64,000 nucleotides of DNA from Leptospira kanakyensis (GCF_004769235.1 NZ_RQFG01000005.1:372001-436000), one strand, 5' to 3'; counted from the first letter of the stretch, positions 46,135 to 56,648 are shown. Notes: a model not told the origin generated them from the sequence alone. Program-made: numbers and translations.

Positions 46135-48012
46135 ATGGACATTGTGCTAGTTTCCGTATCCAAACTTTCCAAAACCATCGGCGAAAAAAAACTTTTTTCG
46201 AATCTTGACTTCTCTATCAGTGAAGGAGAAAAACTTGCCATTGTGGGTATCAATGGATCGGGTAAATCCACCCTTCTCCGCGCCCTTCTTGGAAAAGAAG
46301 AAACCGATTCTGGACAAATCATAAAAAACAATAATCTTAAAATTTCTATCCTCGATCAAAATCCTATCTTTGATCCCAAGGAAACCATCCTCGATCATAT
46401 TTATAAAGGTGATAACAAACTAGTCAAAACCATCCGCCAGTATGAAGACATTTGCGAACGAATGAGCGAAGGGGAAGAAGGACTTGATGATGCATTCACA
46501 AATGCCTCTCAAGAAATGGACAGACTTTCTGCTTGGGATTACGAACAACAAATTAAGTCCATATTAAAAGAGTTAGGTGTCGAAAGACTCGAAAGAAAGA
46601 TGTCTGAGTTGTCAGGTGGGATGCTAAAAAAAGTCGAACTGGCCAAATCTCTCATTGATGAAAGTAATTTACTGATTTTGGATGAACCAACAAACCACTT
46701 AGATGTAAAATCTATTTTATGGTTAGAAGAATATCTGGCTGGCCTCGACAAAGCCATCATACTCATCACACACGATCGTTATTTTTTGGATCGGATTGTA
46801 ACCAAAATTTTAGAACTGGACCGCGGTAGTCATTTTCTCTATGAAGGAAACTATTCGATTTATTTAGAACGAAAGGTTGAGAGAGAAGAAACCCTTCAAA
46901 AACAAGAAGATAAAATCAAACAATTTCTCAAACAAGAAGTGAAGTGGTTGAAACGCCAACCCAAAGCTCGTTCCACAAAACAAAAAGCAAGGATTGATCG
47001 TGCAAGCGACCTCCAAAATAGAGAAAAACGCGAAATACAAAAAGATCTAGAACTGAGTGTTGCTGCCAAACGCCAAGGGAAAACCATTTTAGAAATTCAT
47101 AATCTAAAAAAAGGAATCGCAGACAAATTACTCATTAATGATTTCACTTATACCTTCAAAGCAAAAGAAAGACTGGGTATCATTGGACCAAACGGAATTG
47201 GAAAATCTACACTTCTGAACCTTATGTCTGGCCGCATTACGCCTGATAGTGGATTCATCAAACCAGGGATGAACACAAAGGTTGGATACTTTGACCAAAC
47301 CAGTTCCGAACTTCCATTGGAAAGAAATGTACTCGATTATATCAAAGATGTGGCTGGTGAAATGATTGAAACCGAATCAGGAGAAAAAATTTCAGCATCA
47401 AAGATGTTGGAAAGGTTTCTTTTTGATGGGAAATTACAATACACTCCCATCGCCAAACTTTCTGGAGGTGAAAGGCGGAGGCTTTTCCTCGTTCAGATTC
47501 TGATGACTGGGCCGAACTTTCTCATCTTAGATGAACCAACCAACGATTTGGACATCCAAACACTTTCTGTTTTGGAATCATTTTTAGATGAATTTCCAGG
47601 AACCGTTGTGATCGTATCTCACGATCGTTATTTTTTAGACCGCACAGCAGAGAGCCTTCTTATCTTTCGTAAAGAAGGAAAACTGGATCATTACATTGGA
47701 ACCTTTTCTTCCTTTTTGGAAACCGATTCTTTAGAATTAGAAAACGAACAGAGTTCCCCAAAATCAAAAGAAGTTCCACAAACGACAGTAGTTTCGGACA
47801 AACCACAAAAATCCAAACAAGACCAAAAGAAACTCTCGAAATTGGAGTCAGAAATCGCCAAACTAGAATCCTCCAAACAAGAACTAGAAAAGAAATTGAG
47901 TACATTCGCAAATGATCATACGGAACTTCAAAAAATATCTGAAGAAATCCAAAAGATAGAAGCGGAAATTCTTTACAAAATGGAGGAATGGGAAATGCTT
48001 CAATCCGAATGA
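46135..48012 (+). CDS. ABC-F family ATPase (Uup-like)
   Basis: A 625-residue soluble protein with two ABC ATPase domains and no membrane segments. Walker A motifs are GINGSGKSTLL and GPNGIGKSTLL, signature motifs LSGGMLKKVELAK and LSGGERRRLFLVQ, Walker B LLILDEPTNHLD and FLILDEPTNDLD. A charged linker joins the halves and the C-terminus is a coiled coil (SKLESEIAKLESSKQELEKK), as in Uup. ABC-F proteins act on ribosomes or, for Uup, on branched DNA intermediates. Its last codon overlaps the start of the phosphatase gene. Confidence 0.93.
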   Translation: MDIVLVSVSKLSKTIGEKKLFSNLDFSISEGEKLAIVGINGSGKSTLLRALLGKEETDSGQIIKNNNLKISILDQNPIFDPKETILDHIYKGDNKLVKTIRQYEDICERMSEGEEGLDDAFTNASQEMDRLSAWDYEQQIKSILKELGVERLERKMSELSGGMLKKVELAKSLIDESNLLILDEPTNHLDVKSILWLEEYLAGLDKAIILITHDRYFLDRIVTKILELDRGSHFLYEGNYSIYLERKVEREETLQKQEDKIKQFLKQEVKWLKRQPKARSTKQKARIDRASDLQNREKREIQKDLELSVAAKRQGKTILEIHNLKKGIADKLLINDFTYTFKAKERLGIIGPNGIGKSTLLNLMSGRITPDSGFIKPGMNTKVGYFDQTSSELPLERNVLDYIKDVAGEMIETESGEKISASKMLERFLFDGKLQYTPIAKLSGGERRRLFLVQILMTGPNFLILDEPTNDLDIQTLSVLESFLDEFPGTVVIVSHDRYFLDRTAESLLIFRKEGKLDHYIGTFSSFLETDSLELENEQSSPKSKEVPQTTVVSDKPQKSKQDQKKLSKLESEIAKLESSKQELEKKLSTFANDHTELQKISEEIQKIEAEILYKMEEWEMLQSE

Positions 48013-49769
48013 AGACTGTCCTTTATACAAGAGTTTTGATTTGGACACCCATCATCTTCATTGGGTATTTCATCTCTGCACAAATTGGATTTAAAATTGC
48101 CTTCTTAAATAGCCAAGTATCTCCTGTTTGGCCACCGGAAGGTGTTGGACTTGCTTCCCTACTTCTTCTTGGTCCCATTGCTCTTCCGGGAATTTATCTA
48201 GGTGCCACACTCGCTAATTTCTTTAACAACCCACACATTCAAACAGCGTTTATTATAGGGATCGGAAACACTCTCAGTAGTTATGTAAATTATAGAATCA
48301 TAAAGAGAGTCGCAGAAAAAACAGATCCCATCTATTCGACAAAGAACCTTATTTATTTTTTAAGTATTGGAACCATCCCTGGATCCTTCATTAGCACAGT
48401 GCTTGGTGTCACAAGTTTATGGTATTGGGACTTTTTATCTACAGAACTTTATTTTAATGTATTCTTTACTTGGTTCTCGGGAGAGATGTTGGGGTTTCTC
48501 ATTGTTGCCCCTTTGCTTTATGTTTGGTTCCATCCCAAAGCAAAACTAAAATTAGAACTTCATAAACAAGTAGAGCTACTCCTTTGGATCATTTTAGTTT
48601 ATGTTTCGGGAACTATTGCTTTTAGTGATGAATGGCCCCTTCTCTTTTTACCTATCCCTTTTGTTATCGTTACAAGCATTCGGTTCAGACAATTCGGAGC
48701 TACACTTGCCACCGTTGTACTCGCCTTTACCGCTGTTACACTTACGATTGATGGGAAAGGTGTTTTTGCGAGGAGGGACGAATCTGGTCTCTCTATCAAT
48801 GACTCCCTTATTTTTTTGGATGCCTTTTTGTTTTGTATCAGCGGGATTGCCTACTTTTTAGTAACAGCCACTAGAGAAAGAGAAAGGGCACAACAAGCCT
48901 CTTTGAACTCTTTGCAAGTTCTGAATGAACTCAAAGAAAAAGCCAATGAAGAGTTGGAAAAAAAAGTTTTAGAAAGAACTGCCGTCATTGAAGAACAACG
49001 AGTGGAAATCGAAAAACAATTGGATATGGCCAAACGCATCCAAGAATCCCTTTTTCCACAAAAAGAAATTTTTCCCGAAGGTGTGGAAATCCTTTTTAAG
49101 AACATTCCTATGATGAAAGTGGGCGGGGATTTATACGATATCGTATGGAGACCCGAAAAACAAGAATTAGGTGTTTTTATCTGTGACGTTTCGGGTCACG
49201 GGATTCCCGCGGCTCTTCTTAGTGCTCTTGTCAAAACATCTCTCGACAAATGGAAGGAAGACCCTTCTGACCTAAAAGAAAATTTAGAATCCATTCGGAC
49301 TCAAATCATTCCTAACCTTAGAGAACATTTTGTAACGGCAAGTTTACTCCACCTTCATACCGACTCTGGATCACTAACCTTTGCAAGGGCTGGCCACTTT
49401 CCCCTTTTTATCATTCGTAAATCGGGAGCACTGGTAAGTTTGAAACCCATGGGAAGGATCATCACTCCTATTTTTGCCATCTTAGCGGAAGAAGAAAGAT
49501 TCCAACTAGAAACTGGGGATTTGATTGTTATGCTCACCGATGGTTTGACGGAAGCCAGAGAACCCGAGTCCTTACAAATGTTTGGAGAAGAAAGACTACT
49601 TCACTTAATTCGTGATATGCGGGGACTCCCTTTAAAAGAAATTCGAGACCAGGTGTTCCAATCGGTCATCCAAATTTCTGGAGGAATCACCGCCATCCAA
49701 GACGATTTGACCTTTGGCCTCATTCGTTATACGGGTAGTGTCGACGAAAAGGTTAAGGTTGGATCATAG
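48009..49769 (+). CDS. MASE1-domain SpoIIE/RsbU-type serine phosphatase
   Basis: A 586-residue sensor phosphatase. Residues about 1-285 are an eight-helix MASE1 membrane sensor (SPVWPPEGVGLASLLLLGP and GATLANFFNN are hallmarks). A coiled coil (EELEKKVLERTAVIEEQRVE) leads to a PP2C-like SpoIIE domain with VGGDLYDI, CDVSGHGIPAALLSAL and MLTDGLTEA, which hold the metal-binding aspartates. Such proteins dephosphorylate anti-sigma antagonists. No partner anti-sigma or STAS gene is adjacent. The ATG overlaps the ABC-F stop (ATGA). Confidence 0.9.
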   Translation: MKTVLYTRVLIWTPIIFIGYFISAQIGFKIAFLNSQVSPVWPPEGVGLASLLLLGPIALPGIYLGATLANFFNNPHIQTAFIIGIGNTLSSYVNYRIIKRVAEKTDPIYSTKNLIYFLSIGTIPGSFISTVLGVTSLWYWDFLSTELYFNVFFTWFSGEMLGFLIVAPLLYVWFHPKAKLKLELHKQVELLLWIILVYVSGTIAFSDEWPLLFLPIPFVIVTSIRFRQFGATLATVVLAFTAVTLTIDGKGVFARRDESGLSINDSLIFLDAFLFCISGIAYFLVTATRERERAQQASLNSLQVLNELKEKANEELEKKVLERTAVIEEQRVEIEKQLDMAKRIQESLFPQKEIFPEGVEILFKNIPMMKVGGDLYDIVWRPEKQELGVFICDVSGHGIPAALLSALVKTSLDKWKEDPSDLKENLESIRTQIIPNLREHFVTASLLHLHTDSGSLTFARAGHFPLFIIRKSGALVSLKPMGRIITPIFAILAEEERFQLETGDLIVMLTDGLTEAREPESLQMFGEERLLHLIRDMRGLPLKEIRDQVFQSVIQISGGITAIQDDLTFGLIRYTGSVDEKVKVGS

Positions 49770-49787
49770 TTTTATTCTTTTGGTAAG

Positions 49788-50294
49788 TCATTCCTTGCTT
49801 CCGGGTGGTTCCAAAAATTCTTCGATACAAGGAAGGAGGATTTCTGTTCTTTCCTTTTCACTCATGGGGCCTAAGTCCCCACCTTTATTGTATCTGCCAA
49901 CCGATTTGGTATAATCCGAGTAGTTGATGATAGAAGCCATTTCAGCGAGCTCAATCGACTTACTATCAATTTGTCTGATATAAGCGCTACAAGAGATATA
50001 AGAACCAAGAAAGGTTTTCTCTTTTCGAAAGAACATCATTTTATAAACAGCACCATAAGGGGAATGGACTTGTAAGTGATTTGGGAATTGTTTCTTTTTT
50101 GTATCCATCCAATCATGGATGTCCATACCCTTGGGAAGCGAGGGATTTTTCGGATACATCCTCCTTTCGGGGGGAAGTAAACTCGCACAACTAACAAAAA
50201 ACAACGTGGAGATACAAAAGAAAAGACAATCACTTCCAATTCTAAATCGACTCACACCCTTCCTCGTTTGTTTTCTTATTTTCAATTGATCCAT
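49788..50294 (-). CDS. hypothetical lipoprotein
   Basis: A probable lipoprotein of 168 residues from the ATG at 50294 (178 from 50324). After a basic N-terminus, LFFCISTLFFVSC ends in a lipobox cysteine followed by ASLLPP. No domain recognised. The last segment ILLPCIEEFLEPPGSKE reappears, fused directly to a different lipobox, in the decayed copy at 51053-51259. The longer upstream leader contains GAGGAG, which supports the internal start. Confidence 0.65.
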   Translation of the reverse strand: MDQLKIRKQTRKGVSRFRIGSDCLFFCISTLFFVSCASLLPPERRMYPKNPSLPKGMDIHDWMDTKKKQFPNHLQVHSPYGAVYKMMFFRKEKTFLGSYISCSAYIRQIDSKSIELAEMASIINYSDYTKSVGRYNKGGDLGPMSEKERTEILLPCIEEFLEPPGSKE

Positions 50295-50355
50295 TTTACA
50301 ATTTATCTCCTCGAGAATACTCATTCATCAAATGATACAGATGGTTTATTTTCCA

Positions 50356-51045
50356 TTAGGGATGTATCTTTGCCTCTTGTTCCACTTGGTTAGGAAGATG
50401 GAGATAGATATCATCAATGGCTTCCTGGAAACCTTGTAAGTATAAGGTGGAAACAACATTTGGTTCATTGAATGCTAAACCATAATCTCTCATCTGAAAC
50501 TGATGAGGAACCAAAGCATACCAAGGACTAATGAAACGAGTGGCAAGTTGAAGTGTTTTTTTCTCAGAAACCAACCGGTTTTGATGATACAACTTAACTG
50601 TAACTTCTAAACTCAAGTTGTCTTTGCATGGAAATAAACAAATGGTTAAGATCTGTAAAACTTGGCCAAAACTAGCTTGTTCCCAATTACTTTTAGGTTG
50701 GTTTGCAACTACGAAAATCACATAGTCGGTTTTGACATTTGTAAGTTCGAAATCTTTATCTTCTATATTATGAGTATAAATTGTTTTCCAATGATAACGA
50801 GAAACTCCAATTTCCTGTTGTTTTTTCGCAAAGTATTCACTGCGACTCAATCCAAATATAGGATTCATTTCATACCAACCCGTATATTTTTTTTGGGAAA
50901 AAACTCGATTTTGGTTTAGGATGGTAATGGATTCACTGATCTTTCCTTTTGTTGTATTTTCGGAAAAGGGTTTTAGCTTTTGCTCTAAGTTGGCAAAAGC
51001 ACATTGATAAAAGAAAACAATCAAACTTAAATAAAAATATTTCAC
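50356..51045 (-). CDS. hypothetical exported protein, possible lipoprotein
   Basis: A 229-residue protein with a hydrophobic start (MKYFYLSLIVFFYQCAFA); the cysteine after FFYQ could be a spirochaete-type lipobox, otherwise it is a cleaved signal peptide. The mature part has alternating beta-like and polar segments and two paired cysteines (ICLFPCKD). No known family is recognised. It lies between the intact and the decayed copies of a small lipoprotein on the same strand. Confidence 0.65.
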   Translation of the reverse strand: MKYFYLSLIVFFYQCAFANLEQKLKPFSENTTKGKISESITILNQNRVFSQKKYTGWYEMNPIFGLSRSEYFAKKQQEIGVSRYHWKTIYTHNIEDKDFELTNVKTDYVIFVVANQPKSNWEQASFGQVLQILTICLFPCKDNLSLEVTVKLYHQNRLVSEKKTLQLATRFISPWYALVPHQFQMRDYGLAFNEPNVVSTLYLQGFQEAIDDIYLHLPNQVEQEAKIHP

Positions 51046-51052
51046 TAACAGT

Positions 51053-51259
51053 TCATTCCTTGGTCTCAGGTGTTTCTAAAAATTCTTCAATACAAGGAGG
51101 CAGGAGACTGACGCAACCTAACGAAAGGAAAACGAAGATAGGAAGAAAAAAGTAAAAATAAGAGACAAATCGGAGGTTTGGTTCCGTTCTCTTCGGATAG
51201 AGTGTATAAAAAATCTCACTCAAACCCGAAGAGGGTAAAATTGGATTTAAATTCCCCAA
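51053..51259 (-). pseudogene. internally deleted lipoprotein copy
   Basis: The frame encodes a hydrophobic stretch ending LSLGCVSLLPP (a lipobox) joined directly to CIEEFLETPETKE. The paralogue at 49788 has the same two ends (SCASLLPP and LLPCIEEFLEPPGSKE) separated by about 100 residues, so this copy lost its middle, apparently between similar LLPP/LLPC codons. No ATG is available; the frame opens only with TTG. The 3' 51 nt match the intact gene closely (51053-51103 against 49788-49838). A very short expressed lipopeptide is possible but less likely. Confidence 0.65.
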
Positions 51260-51262
51260 GAT

Positions 51263-51622
51263 TTATAACCTCCATTTCCCGGGATTTCCCATATTGTGGT
51301 ATCTTCCTGCAGGGACATGGAAGGGATTGTGACCGCCACCATGATGGGGAGATTGGAAAGAAGACCTCCCTCCTTGGTAAGGATAGTTGTTATACATAGG
51401 TTGTCGGTAGTAGGATCCACCGCTATGGTAGGGAGAATGTCGGAAATCTCGACCTCTTGCATCGTAAGTTCTATCCGAATAGTAGTCATTGTAACCATTG
51501 GTACTCACACAGCCCCCGCCGAGTAGTGCCAAACTACTTACAAAAAACAAAGAACAAACAAACCTAACGAGCCTTTGACAGTTTAGTTTTTCAACGGATT
51601 CTAAATTGATTCTGTTCATCAT
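51263..51622 (-). CDS. small Gly/His/Tyr-rich lipoprotein
   Basis: A 119-residue protein from the first of two adjacent ATGs at 51622. The signal LFFVSSLALLGGGC ends in a lipobox cysteine. The mature part is rich in Tyr, Gly, His, Arg and Pro (for example YQGGRSSFQSPHHGGGHNP), a low-complexity composition of surface or metal-binding lipoproteins. No domain recognised. A TATACT sequence just upstream is a possible -10 box. Confidence 0.65.
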   Translation of the reverse strand: MMNRINLESVEKLNCQRLVRFVCSLFFVSSLALLGGGCVSTNGYNDYYSDRTYDARGRDFRHSPYHSGGSYYRQPMYNNYPYQGGRSSFQSPHHGGGHNPFHVPAGRYHNMGNPGKWRL

Positions 51623-51748
51623 GAATTCAGTATAGGGTGAAAATTCCCGTGCACCAATGGAGGGTTTCCGCATTTGCGGAAATCACCTATGCCAATCATT
51701 TGGTCTGGTTAGAGAATTTCTGGCCAAGGGGATAAAATATTATGTCAC

Positions 51749-51835
51749 TAAGCGCCCTTGATGCGCAGGAGGCGTTAGCCGTCCGAAGGACCGAAGCGAA
51801 CGCGGAGTCCGGAGACAGCAAGGAAAGGCGCCCTA
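51749..51835. repeat. GC-rich structured element, possible interspersed repeat or small RNA
   Basis: An 87-nt segment strikingly richer in GC than its surroundings. It folds on itself: GCGCCCTT (51752-51759) pairs with AAAGGCGC (51824-51831) with one mismatch, GCGTT (51772-51776) with AACGC (51799-51803), and inside that GTCC-GAA-GGAC (51781-51791) forms a perfect small hairpin. No open frame fits it. It ends 78 nt before ilvC. It may be a dispersed repeat family member, since very similar GC-rich units occur, as I recall, in other Leptospira intergenic regions; only one copy is visible here. Confidence 0.55.
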
Positions 51836-51871
51836 ATTCGTTCTTGTTTCCCTCCTTATAGTTAAAAATGA

Positions 51872-52915
<1,044 letters not shown>

Positions 52916-52966
52916 TTTTTAAGGTAACTAAAGTTTTAGTCTAAAGAAAGGAAGAAGGGATTTTAT

Positions 52967-54286
52967 ATGAAAGTAACACAAAAGATAGTACTCGCAGCAC
53001 CTGCACGAACTCCTTTTGCTCAAATTGGAAAGGCGCTCTCGCATTACTCTGGTCACCACCTTGGTAAAATCGTTGGTGAAGAAGTTATGAAACGCAGTGG
53101 TTTGAAACCTACTGATATTGACGGTGTGATCGTTGGAGAAGGTTTTTCTAACGCACCTAACTCGGCACGTGTGATTGCAAACTTGCTTGGACTTCCTATG
53201 GAAATTCCATGCCTTACAGTTGCAAACAACTGTGTATCTGGTTTGGAAGCAGTTGCGGAAGCAACTCGTCGTATTTCCCTTGGTGAAGGAAAAGTTTTCC
53301 TAGTGATTGGTGAAGAGTCACAAACTTCTATGCCATTTGTTGTTAAAAATGCTCGCCTTAACAAAAAAACAAACAGTTTAGATGCACTTGTTAAACTTCT
53401 TCCTAATGACCTTCCTGAAGGTGTAGAACTTCGTGATACACTAGAAGACGGACTTGGTGATGGTGAAACTTCTTTCGGTATGCAAGTAACGGCAGAAATT
53501 CTCGCACAAAACTACGCACTTGCTCGTGAAACACAAGACAAAGTAGCTTACGAATCTTTCAAACGTGCCTTTGATGCCACTCAAGAAGGTCGTTACAAAC
53601 CATATATTATGGAAGTGAAAGATGACGAAGGTAACATGTTACAAGCTGACGAAGCAGTTCTTCTTCGTGAAGGCCTAGTCAAAAACCCTACTCGTATGGG
53701 TCGTGCGATGTTACTCTTTGACAACCCTCAAATGAAATTTGACCAGTTCAAAGAAAAATACAGCAAATACTTAAAGAAATCTCATGGACCAACACTTTCT
53801 ATCTTCAATGCAAGCCCACGTTCTGATGGAGCGGCTGGTATCATTGTAGCATCTGAAGATGCGGCTAAAAAATTAGGTCTTACTGCAAAAGCTTATGTGA
53901 ATGGTTTTAACATGCGTGGTGTGGATCCAAACCTTATGGGTCTTGGCCAAGCGGAAGCAACGATTGCACTTCTTGGTGAAACTGGTGATAAAATCGAAAA
54001 CATCGACATCATCGAAATCCACGAAGCATTTGCTGCAACAGCAGTAGCGGCTCTTGAAGAAATCAAATCTAGAACTGGTCTTGACTGGGAAAAGAAATTT
54101 GATGAGAAAAAAATCAACCCGAACGGTGGATCTATCTCCATTGGACACCCGTTTGGTGCTACTGGGGTGAGACTCCTTCACAACGCTATCATGGACTTTG
54201 AAGAAAACAAAGACGTGAAAAAGGTACTTGTGACTGCATGTGCACACGGTGGGATCGCAGGATCTATGATCGTAGAAAGAGCTTAA
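52967..54286 (+). CDS. thiolase (acetyl-CoA C-acyltransferase)
   Basis: A 439-residue thiolase. The nucleophilic Cys is in NNCVSGLEAVAEA (about residue 90), the catalytic His in EIHEAFAATAVAA, the second Cys in CAHGGIAGSM, and GGSISIGHPFGATG completes the active site. Length and N-terminus resemble FadI/AtoB-type degradative thiolases that handle medium or long chains, fitting a bacterium that lives on fatty acids. It lies 51 nt after ilvC and ends before a strong terminator. Confidence 0.93.
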   Translation: MKVTQKIVLAAPARTPFAQIGKALSHYSGHHLGKIVGEEVMKRSGLKPTDIDGVIVGEGFSNAPNSARVIANLLGLPMEIPCLTVANNCVSGLEAVAEATRRISLGEGKVFLVIGEESQTSMPFVVKNARLNKKTNSLDALVKLLPNDLPEGVELRDTLEDGLGDGETSFGMQVTAEILAQNYALARETQDKVAYESFKRAFDATQEGRYKPYIMEVKDDEGNMLQADEAVLLREGLVKNPTRMGRAMLLFDNPQMKFDQFKEKYSKYLKKSHGPTLSIFNASPRSDGAAGIIVASEDAAKKLGLTAKAYVNGFNMRGVDPNLMGLGQAEATIALLGETGDKIENIDIIEIHEAFAATAVAALEEIKSRTGLDWEKKFDEKKINPNGGSISIGHPFGATGVRLLHNAIMDFEENKDVKKVLVTACAHGGIAGSMIVERA

Positions 54287-54331
54287 ATCGAATTTTAAAT
54301 TCGGATTAAGTTTCGTTCGAAAGATCGATGG

Positions 54332-54359
54332 AAAAGCCAAGGGAAACCTTGGCTTTTTT
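54332..54359 (+). terminator. Rho-independent terminator after the thiolase gene
   Basis: AAAAGCCAAGG and CCTTGGCTTTT form an 11-bp stem around GAAA, running into a T6 tract, 46 nt after the thiolase stop. It separates the ilvC-thiolase unit from the restriction-modification genes. Confidence 0.88.
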
Positions 54360-54406
54360 ATTTGGAAATGGTTGACCAGCATAATGGACTATGATTTAGT
54401 TTCCCT

Positions 54407-55831
54407 GTGGAAATAAAAACGAATACCTTTACTGTTGAAGAATTCGCCAGTTTTATTTCAGTTTCTCCTCAATACGTGAGGACTCTCATTCGAAAGAAAA
54501 AATTACCTGCTGAGATGGTCGGAACCTCTTGGTTGATTCCAAAAGAAATCACATCAGACAAACGAATTATGATGAACATTGAAACAGATGTTCCTGACAG
54601 GATTTCTCGTAAAAAACCAAACAAATCGCCGGTGGCTCTTAGTTTTTTTTCAGGTGCTATGGGTTTGGACATTGGTTTAAAAAAAGCAGGGATTGATGTT
54701 TTACTTGCTAGTGAAATTGATCCCGATACCAGAAAAACAATTACATTAAACCATCCTGATCTTGGACTCATCGGAGATATCAACGGGTATTCGGTAAAGG
54801 ACATTCGTAAATTTGCGAACTTAGATGCAAACTCAGAAATTGATCTTGTCATCGGTGGTCCACCCTGCCAAGCCTTCAGCACCGCAGGAAAACGAAAAGG
54901 TTTTGAAGATGAACGTGGGAATGTGTTTTTAGAGTTTATTGAAAAAGCAATTTTGTTAAACCCAAAGTTTATTGTAATCGAAAATGTAAGAGGACTTCTT
55001 TCTGCTCCTTTGAATCACAGACCTCATCAATATAGAGGGCCACAGTTCCCTGCATTGTCACAAAATGAACTCCCTGGTGGAGCTTTAAATTTTATAATTT
55101 TTTTATTAGAAAAAGCAAAGTATAAAGTATCGTTTAACCTATACAATGCGGCAAACTTTGGATCACCACAAAAAAGGGAACGAATTGTCATCATCTGTAG
55201 CAGAGACAATATTGAAATTCCCTACTTAACTCCAACACACTCTGAATCAGGAGAGTTCAATTTACCAACATGGCGAACCTTTCGTGATGTAACTTCTGAT
55301 TTAAAAGAATCGGATCAAACTTACATTCAGTTCCCTGAAAAAAGATTAAAATACTATCGAATGTTAAAAGAAGATCAGTATTGGAAACACTTACCAATAG
55401 AAATACAAAAAGAAGCAATGGGCAAAAGTTTTTATTCTGGCGGCGGACGAACTGGTTTTTTACGAAGATTGGCTTGGAATAAACCGGCACCTACATTGGT
55501 TACAAATCCTGCAATGCCTGCCACTGATTTGGCACATCCAAAATGGAACAGGCCTCTAAGCATCCAAGAATACAAACGCATTCAAGAATTCCCGGATGAT
55601 TATGAATTTTTTGGAACGATTGTCAGCCAATACAGACAAATAGGAAATGCTGTTCCCATAAGCCTTGGTTATCATATAGGGAAGATGATTTTAAATTTAC
55701 TCAACCGAAAACAAATCAGTAAAAAATATGATGATTTTAAATTTTCTCGTTATATGAAAACCGACCATACTTCCTTCAAACAGGAATTTGTTAAAAAAAC
55801 ACAAAAAAGGGAGCTATCAAAAACAAAATAA
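54407..55831 (+). CDS. DNA (cytosine-5) methyltransferase with N-terminal HTH
   Basis: A 474-residue modification enzyme. Residues about 8-47 are an excisionase/MerR-like helix-turn-helix (FTVEEFASFISVSPQYVRTL). The C5 methyltransferase follows: motif I LSFFSGAMGLDIG, motif IV GGPPCQAFSTAGKR (Cys154 nucleophile), motif VI ENVRGL, motif VIII FGSPQKRERI, and motif X IGNAVPISLG. The start is GTG with no clear ribosome site, but it is needed to include the HTH. The HTH may repress its own promoter, as in some methyltransferases that double as regulators. It converges on an endonuclease gene 9 nt away. Confidence 0.93.
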   Translation: MEIKTNTFTVEEFASFISVSPQYVRTLIRKKKLPAEMVGTSWLIPKEITSDKRIMMNIETDVPDRISRKKPNKSPVALSFFSGAMGLDIGLKKAGIDVLLASEIDPDTRKTITLNHPDLGLIGDINGYSVKDIRKFANLDANSEIDLVIGGPPCQAFSTAGKRKGFEDERGNVFLEFIEKAILLNPKFIVIENVRGLLSAPLNHRPHQYRGPQFPALSQNELPGGALNFIIFLLEKAKYKVSFNLYNAANFGSPQKRERIVIICSRDNIEIPYLTPTHSESGEFNLPTWRTFRDVTSDLKESDQTYIQFPEKRLKYYRMLKEDQYWKHLPIEIQKEAMGKSFYSGGGRTGFLRRLAWNKPAPTLVTNPAMPATDLAHPKWNRPLSIQEYKRIQEFPDDYEFFGTIVSQYRQIGNAVPISLGYHIGKMILNLLNRKQISKKYDDFKFSRYMKTDHTSFKQEFVKKTQKRELSKTK

Positions 55832-55840
55832 CTTAACTGA

Positions 55841-56572
55841 TCATTTTGCTGAATTGAAATGGACAAGTTTTTCCCAATCGATGGCACCATCGGCCTTACA
55901 AAAATCCTTCCCAAATTCAATGGTAAACTTATTGATCATTTTAGCATAGGCCTCTTGATACAAATCATCGTTAGTTTTTGCTGTATGACCCAATGGTTCG
56001 ATCAATTCGGAATACAATTCTTCTTCACCTGAAATAAATTCCCAAAACCTTTGGCCACAAAGTTTTAAATAATCCCCTTTATCTGGTTTGTTATCTCTAC
56101 CATAACAACAGCCATTAATAGCCTTAACAATTAATCCGGAATTACTGGTTCTTAATGTTTTGGCAGCCGTTTTAAAGTCGGATTCCATTTTTTTGATTTG
56201 GCTGCTATTCCCCCAGTTTGGCCCAGATTTGATAGAGACCAAATAACGAATCTGATCTAAGTCAAATTCTAAATCAATCCCCGTGATCCCTGATTTTTTC
56301 CCACCATAAACTTGAGCATTTACATAAATTGCAAGTTCCTCAAGCCAATCTCCAAAAATACCTTCTTCTGCAGATGAAATATGAGCATCGATTAAACTTT
56401 TTATAATTTGTTCTGAAGTGAGTTGGTATTTTGCTTTGAATAAATATGGATTTTTTCTTCTTAAAACTTTATCCAATTTGAGAGTATCTAAACTTTGAAT
56501 CCTTTTTTTATGAAAGGTTCCAATATTATTGGATACGTAATCTAAAACAAGGTTTAGAAGTGTTTGATTCAT
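55841..56572 (-). CDS. PmeII-like type II restriction endonuclease
   Basis: A 243-residue protein from the ATG at 56572 (an ATG three codons upstream is possible). The sequence NNIGTFHKKRIQSLDTLKL, LRRKNPYLFKAKYQLTSEQI, SSAEEGIFGDWLEELAIYVN and GIDLEFDLDQIRYLVSIKSG matches what I know as the PmeII family of type II endonucleases; the Asp-x(n)-Ile-Lys segment is a candidate PD-(D/E)xK site, and GCCYG may bind metal. It pairs with the convergent C5 methyltransferase. The recognition sequence cannot be deduced here. Confidence 0.82.
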   Translation of the reverse strand: MNQTLLNLVLDYVSNNIGTFHKKRIQSLDTLKLDKVLRRKNPYLFKAKYQLTSEQIIKSLIDAHISSAEEGIFGDWLEELAIYVNAQVYGGKKSGITGIDLEFDLDQIRYLVSIKSGPNWGNSSQIKKMESDFKTAAKTLRTSNSGLIVKAINGCCYGRDNKPDKGDYLKLCGQRFWEFISGEEELYSELIEPLGHTAKTNDDLYQEAYAKMINKFTIEFGKDFCKADGAIDWEKLVHFNSAK

Positions 56573-56648
56573 GGGTAACATCACGATCGTTAAATCACAA
56601 AGTAAAAAGTCGATTATTTTTCAAACGGCTTCTTAACATTAAAAAGAT

